22,678 nt of DNA, from contig BJOX01000032.1 in assembly GCA_009731375.1 (NCBI GenBank), positions 302,861 to 325,538 on the forward strand. The letters run 5' to 3'. The translations under genes were made by a program, and so were the position numbers. Below, in pieces: positions 19,242 through 22,678 of the stretch (the stretch's first letter is position 1; every line of letters starts with the position of its first letter). The notes beneath the pieces are model-generated. The model had not been told where the DNA came from. It was given only the letters and a program-made list of their open reading frames with translations, and did not search any database. Origin of the DNA: Paulinella micropora (Eukaryota; Cercozoa; Imbricatea; Euglyphida).

Positions 19242-20676
19242 GGAGGAAGATCTTGCTGTGGTAGGCGACAAGTAGGAACAAGATGACTTGATGACTTAGA
19301 AATTAAAAGCGGGACTGATTGTATGAGGCATACAACATGTCACAATGTCTTACACTACCTAACGGTAACAAGAGAACGGGAATCACGTACTGGGAAAGGC
19401 TGTGATCGGGGGACTTCAAAGCCAAGGTGGCCAGCGTTGGCAAAGCCTTCTGCAAAATGAGCGGGTGTGGAGTAGCCCTGCACAAACAATGGGTATAGCA
19501 AGATATGAAACTTGAACAACAAGGTATATGCTCGGCAATTGTTTGCTGCCTCTGTCTAAAGGTCTTTCAACTATAAACGCAAGTGATAGCAACGAATGCG
19601 CACAAATCGCTGTTTGTTCGTGTTGAGTCAAAGCGTACCTGCTCTTGGCGCAGGCTGCTATAATAGTGTTGAGAATATCAACAGCTCCCTCCACCAGCGC
19701 TGAGCTCCGATCCTTGCAAGTACATCGATGAGATATGAAGATATGGTAATCCAATAGGTGCACACTATAAAAGAACAAGGGAAAGGCAGCGGAGCTTGGT
19801 GGGATGGGCGGCTGCTATATGGTAGGGAAGCTGTTACCTTGGCCTGTGCAAGTGCTGTAAGAACGATAGGCAACACTGCCTGCTGGACCATTTGCACCTT
19901 CTCCGCAGAGCTGACCCACATAACATACCAGCACACACCAGAAACAGACCGCTGAATACATACCAAATCAAGTGATATATGCCAAAGCTGGCTACATCCA
20001 CCACAGCAAAACGTACCGAACGACTCACACAAGCTGTCTCTTCCCGCTACGCGATCATTTTAGGACTATAAACCATTCTCCAGCCTGACCTCACTTTGTC
20101 TTCTTTCTCTCCCTGCACGTACCTGGCCAGCAGGCCGATCAACTCATTGACGCCCTCGGTCACCAGGTGGTCCTCTGTGTTCTGTACATACATAAGCAAC
20201 ACACACAGGCGGCTTGGACCTTCTCTTTTTGCCTTGTACAAGTCTTCATTCACAAACTACTTGGCAAGCTCACGTGGGGACTGTGTGAGCATTGGCATGA
20301 GATAGGAGAGTGTTGAGAGACCTTGGTCCACACTTGTAGGAGTGGCGTCAACAGGCCCTGCACCACCCCCGCAGGCAACTGGTCAAAGCGCCCCAACTAA
20401 ATCAGCCCAAAAAACCACAGCACGGACATTACCATGAATGCGGTCGAAACAGGGAACATGAACAGGAGGGGCGACAAGCAGAAAGAGAAAAATGGTCACA
20501 GATCGAAGTTTCCAAAGAGGTCTCCAAAGGAGAGAGTAATATCCTGATCTTTGTTTCTATTGGGGTTCCCTCTTTTCCTTCCCAAAACTCACATGTCAGT
20601 CTCTCTGGTGCCCTCGCTCTGAGCCTGGGATGCAGACCAGTAAAATGATGGTGTCCAGCGAAGTGTGCAGAGCTTC
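15125..20676 (-). CDS. IPO9: Importin-9 (IPO9/Kap114) orthologue, C-terminal half
   Basis: Importin-9 is a HEAT-repeat karyopherin-beta that carries histone H2A-H2B and other cargo into the nucleus and releases it with RanGTP. Nineteen exons read right to left: 20638-20676, 20322-20396, 20123-20181, 19838-19910, 19639-19712, 19391-19477, 18801-18849, 18623-18651, 18487-18550, 18320-18376, 18210-18271, 18054-18111, 17521-17557, 17168-17228, 16839-16881, 16547-16597, 15662-16123, 15504-15548, 15125-15241. Every junction keeps phase, giving 513 codons plus TAA at 15125-15127. From memory of human IPO9, matches run in order: AVDILNTII with AIDILTTVV, HLVSQLL with RLVSTLI, VFARLVHQQ with VFAHLVHTQ, ALAKLL with ALCKLL, and DPLNKIE with DPLYQID near the C-terminus. 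An acidic loop (DMGEDEDDEF) precedes the last helices, as in the family. N-terminal exons lie beyond the right edge. The 5' limit of exon 15662-16123 is the least certain boundary. Confidence 0.88.
15662..16123 (-). other. IPO9: Large acidic exon of the importin gene
   Basis: At 462 bases this exon is about eight times the median exon of the gene. It encodes a helix (VLALLAQAWLLEKRK), a Gln/Lys stretch, then an acidic segment with EEDSEDDMGEDEDDEF and further Asp/Glu after a Gly-rich linker, ending ELAYN before donor GTAAGA. In importin-9 the equivalent acidic region touches histone cargo; that role here is inferred. The upstream acceptor (CCTATGATAG) fits phase but is weak. Confidence 0.7.
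18146..18215 (-). repeat. Short tandem duplication overlapping an importin 5' splice site
   Basis: On the plus strand, GAACAGAAGGGAAGGTGTG followed by (C/T)ACTCAGCG occurs at about 18146 and again at about 18188. The second copy contains the donor of exon 18210-18271 (GA then GTACAC, minus strand). The first copy carries a look-alike donor further into the intron. Confidence 0.7.
18377..18486 (-). other. IPO9: GC-AG intron in the importin gene
   Basis: On the minus strand, exon 18487-18550 ends CAG followed by GCAAGC, and the next exon begins after TTTTGCAAG. Joining here gives an alignment to human IPO9 of matching length around the TPEREDQ / DPRTSEF segment. No GT donor in the vicinity preserves both phase and length. 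Confidence 0.65.
19118..19242 (-). repeat. (TAC)n array in an importin intron
   Basis: Degenerate then pure CTA/TAC repeats on the plus strand (GTA on the importin sense strand), inside the intron between exons 19391-19477 and 18801-18849. Orientation is opposite to the CTA arrays of gene 2 relative to transcription. Confidence 0.85.
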
Positions 20677-20761
20677 CTGACAGCACATCGACACACGCTC
20701 GAGATGCGTTATAGTGACGGTGGCCTCCATGACGATGATGATAGTCAGTATGTAACAACAA

Positions 20762-20787
20762 CAATTATAATACTAATAATAATAATT

Positions 20788-20829
<42 letters not shown>

Positions 20830-21096
20830 GTGCTTCTCTGTCAATGGCTGATGCATTTCTGCACATGCGCCTCCATCGTCTCACCCGTGAGGGGAGTACG
20901 AAGAATTGACGATAAGCTCTAATGACACCCCCGCAAGGGCAGTTCCAACACTTCCAGACGGGCCGGTATGTTCAATGAAAATACTGGTCCAGAAATAGAC
21001 CGGTATGTTCAATGAAAATACTGGTGGCACCGACGGGAATCGAACTGGCGACAGGGCCCAGATGGTAGAACTTGACCACTGGGCTATCACGGTGTC
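20762..21096 (-). mobile_element. tRNA-derived SINE, family A copy 4
   Basis: Minus-strand copy: GACACC head at 21096-21091, A and B boxes, encoded CCA, the internal duplication of period about 37, core and GAGAAGCAC end (20830), then an ATT tail (20762-20829). Its head abuts the ATT tail of copy 5. The body matches copy 2 closely, including the duplication. Confidence 0.85.
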
Positions 21097-21107
21097 AAAA
21101 TAATAAC

Positions 21108-21151
<44 letters not shown>

Positions 21152-21460
21152 CAACAACAACAACAATAATAATAATAATAATAATAAGAATAATTGTGCT
21201 TCTCTGTCAATGGCTGATGCATTTCTGCACATGCGCCTCCATCGTCTCACCCGTGAGGGGAGTACGAAGAATTGACGATAAGTCCTAATGACACCCCCGC
21301 AAGGGCAGTTCCAACACTTCCAGACGGGCCGGTATGTTCAATGAAAATACTGGTCCAGACGGATGGGTAGGTTCAATGAAAATACTGGTGGCACCGACGG
21401 GAATCGAACTGGCGACAGGGCCCAGATGGTAGAACTTGACCACTGGGCTATCACGGTGTC
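21097..21460 (-). mobile_element. tRNA-derived SINE, family A copy 5
   Basis: Minus-strand copy with head at 21460-21455, tRNA-like boxes, a diverged form of the internal duplication, the shared core, the GAGAAGCAC end (21196) and an ATT tail with a GTT block (21097-21195). Its head abuts another ATT array (21461-21497) that looks like the tail of a further element to the right. Confidence 0.85.
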
Positions 21461-21461
21461 C

Positions 21462-21494
<33 letters not shown>

Positions 21495-21660
21495 TAATAA
21501 CTAGGGGCTGCGCCAACACCTGAAAGGATGGTTTGCGGTGCGCGGATCCGCGCACACCCCCCCCCCCCCTCGGGCTGGGGGGGGGGAAGGGCCCCGGACC
21601 CCCCTTCCCCGTCGACAGGGTACGTTCCATTGCCGGAGGTACCGGCAGAACGCAACTGTA
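21461..21660 (-). other. ATT array, 18-bp palindrome and GC-rich block
   Basis: An ATT array on the minus strand (21461-21497) is followed by CCAACACCTGAAAGGATG. A perfect palindrome GTGCGCGGATCCGCGCAC lies at 21538-21555, then a run of C and a run of G able to pair. The ATT array suggests the 3' end of another minus-strand SINE, but no known core is recognised next to it. A related CCAACACCTTTCAGGAT stands before the ATT tail near 22530. Confidence 0.5.
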
Positions 21661-21663
21661 AGC

Positions 21664-21935
21664 TCTGGTGGCACAAAAACCTAAAATATCTGGTTTTTGT
21701 GCCACCCGCCACCAAAACTTTTTATCGCCGAAGAGAGCGCACCTAGAGGTGTCGGGTACACCAAACATCAGCCTCAAACTCCCTCTGGTGTGCGCAAACG
21801 GCGCCTGGTGGCGCATAACCTTCAATTTTCCGGTGTGTAAGCCACCCGGCGCCACAATTTTTATATTTTCAAAGAGAGCTCATCAAAAAAGTCAGATACA
21901 CCAAATATCAGCCGCTAACTCCCTCTGGTGAGGAA
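21664..21935. repeat. Diverged tandem repeat of about 130 bp with hairpin
   Basis: Two diverged units share CTGGTGGC(A/G)CA, a GCCACCCG(C/G)C segment, AAGAGAGC, (T/A)ACACCAAA(C/T)ATCAGCC and AACTCCCTCTGGTG. The first unit contains a perfect 15-bp inverted repeat (21667-21681 and 21692-21706); the second has only a decayed form. Confidence 0.65.
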
Positions 21936-21939
21936 ATTC

Positions 21940-22445
21940 GGCATTCAGGACACTCCCCTAATGCAAATATTTGCGTGAATTCCAAAAAAGCTATATCAGC
22001 ATCAACATCGAGTCCGGGGCTAGCCACCCTGCCAATATGAGCTCCCAACTCCTGGTTCCCACAAACCATGATTTATTCCGATGGGAGAGCAGAAAATAGG
22101 CCTAGAAAACAAGGAATTTTGGAATTCAGGACACTCCCCTAACGCAAATATTTGCGTGAATTTCAAAAAAATTATACCAGCATCAAGATCGAGTCTGGGG
22201 CTAGCCACCCTGCCAATATGAGCTCCCAACTCCTCCTGGTTCTCACAAATCATGATTTATTCCGATAGGGGTGCAGAAAAAAAAAGGAAATTTGGCATTC
22301 AGGACACTCTCCTAGGGCAAATATTTGCGTGAATTTCAAAAATATTATACCAGCATCAACATCGAGTCTGAGCTAGCCACCCATCAAATATGAGCTCCCA
22401 ACTCCTCCTGGTTCCCACAAACCACGATTTATTTCGACAGGGGTG
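21940..22445. repeat. Three-unit tandem repeat, period about 173-181 bp
   Basis: Units start near 21940, 22121 and 22294 with ATTCAGGACACTC. Each contains AAATATTTGCGTGAATT, a GAGCTCCCAACTCCT segment and a (T/C)GATTTATT(C/T)CGA segment. In units 1 to 3 the phrase GCAAATATTTGC forms a perfect 12-bp palindrome. No coding capacity. Confidence 0.85.
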
Positions 22446-22541
22446 CCGAAATGCGGGTGGGTGAGTGTGGGTGGGGGGTACACAATTTCCATTTTCCCCC
22501 TCGACCCAAACCCCCTAACCCCTTCTCCAACACCTTTCAGG

Positions 22542-22678
22542 ATAATAATAATAATACGAATAATACTATATCTGAGGCGTACTGATGCAGCTAATGGCAT
22601 ATCCTCAACGGACATAAGCCTCCAATACCCTTGTTCGAGGTCCTCCACCCCCCCGTGTCAGTCTCTCGCCTGATGATC
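22542..22678 (-). mobile_element. ATT-tailed SINE, family D copy 2 (cut by window edge)
   Basis: Reverse complement of 1766-1880 with almost no differences, preceded on the plus strand by its ATT tail (22542-22565). The 5' part lies beyond the edge. Confidence 0.75.

Larger units (their letters stand above)
20677..22678 (-). other. Probable upstream intron of the importin gene, running off the window
   Basis: Exon 20638-20676 starts after GATGTGCTGTCAG on the minus strand and aligns near the middle of importin-9, so roughly 600 N-terminal residues must be encoded to the right. No matching exon was found between 20677 and the edge, which holds only SINEs and tandem repeats. The inference is a long repeat-filled intron. 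Confidence 0.5.

Noticed and set aside
20257-20279. Extra importin mini-exon encoding SPRELAK
   Set aside because: Has acceptor- and donor-like bases, but the flanking exons already join in phase and align without it.

Overview
The window is nuclear DNA of a eukaryote, most likely a protist. Genes are cut into many short exons by GT-AG (and two apparent GC-AG) introns, coding exons are GC-rich, AATAAA signals are present, and introns and flanks are packed with microsatellites and tRNA-derived SINEs. There is no bacterial-type organisation. I cannot assign a lineage. Two 10-N runs (6227-6236, 14528-14537) are assembly gaps of unknown true size. All exon models were made by hand from splice signals and reading-phase continuity, without transcripts.

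Layout. (1) 1-2719: a SINE cluster, all elements on the plus strand, ending in a 3' splice site, so it reads as an intron of gene 1. (2) 2720-about 5144, plus strand: gene 1, the 3' part of a gene for a low-complexity, coiled-coil, strongly acidic protein I do not recognise. (3) About 5639-13111, plus strand: gene 2, at least 18 exons encoding a polytopic membrane protein with roughly ten or more hydrophobic segments. Nearly every long intron is filled by its own microsatellite. (4) 13112-15124: convergent intergenic DNA with a stop-rich stretch of different texture, a GATA array, a poly-G run at a gap, and a 100-bp tandem duplication. (5) 20676-15125, minus strand: gene 3, the C-terminal half of an importin-9 (IPO9/Kap114) orthologue. 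Nineteen exons join in phase into 513 codons plus stop. (6) 20677-22678: a second SINE cluster, all elements on the minus strand, plus hairpin-bearing and about 175-bp tandem repeats. It probably lies in an upstream IPO9 intron, with the N-terminal exons beyond the right edge.

Genes 2 and 3 converge tail to tail. Nothing suggests a shared pathway: gene 3 is nuclear import, gene 2 a membrane protein, gene 1 unknown. The most unusual content is the repeat biology. Four SINE 3' ends share a TGGAGGC(N)(Y)ATG core and an (ATT)n tail, and the tRNA-headed family begins directly against another element's ATT array in five of five copies. In gene 2, successive introns each carry a different microsatellite, one of them starting inside the 5' splice site.
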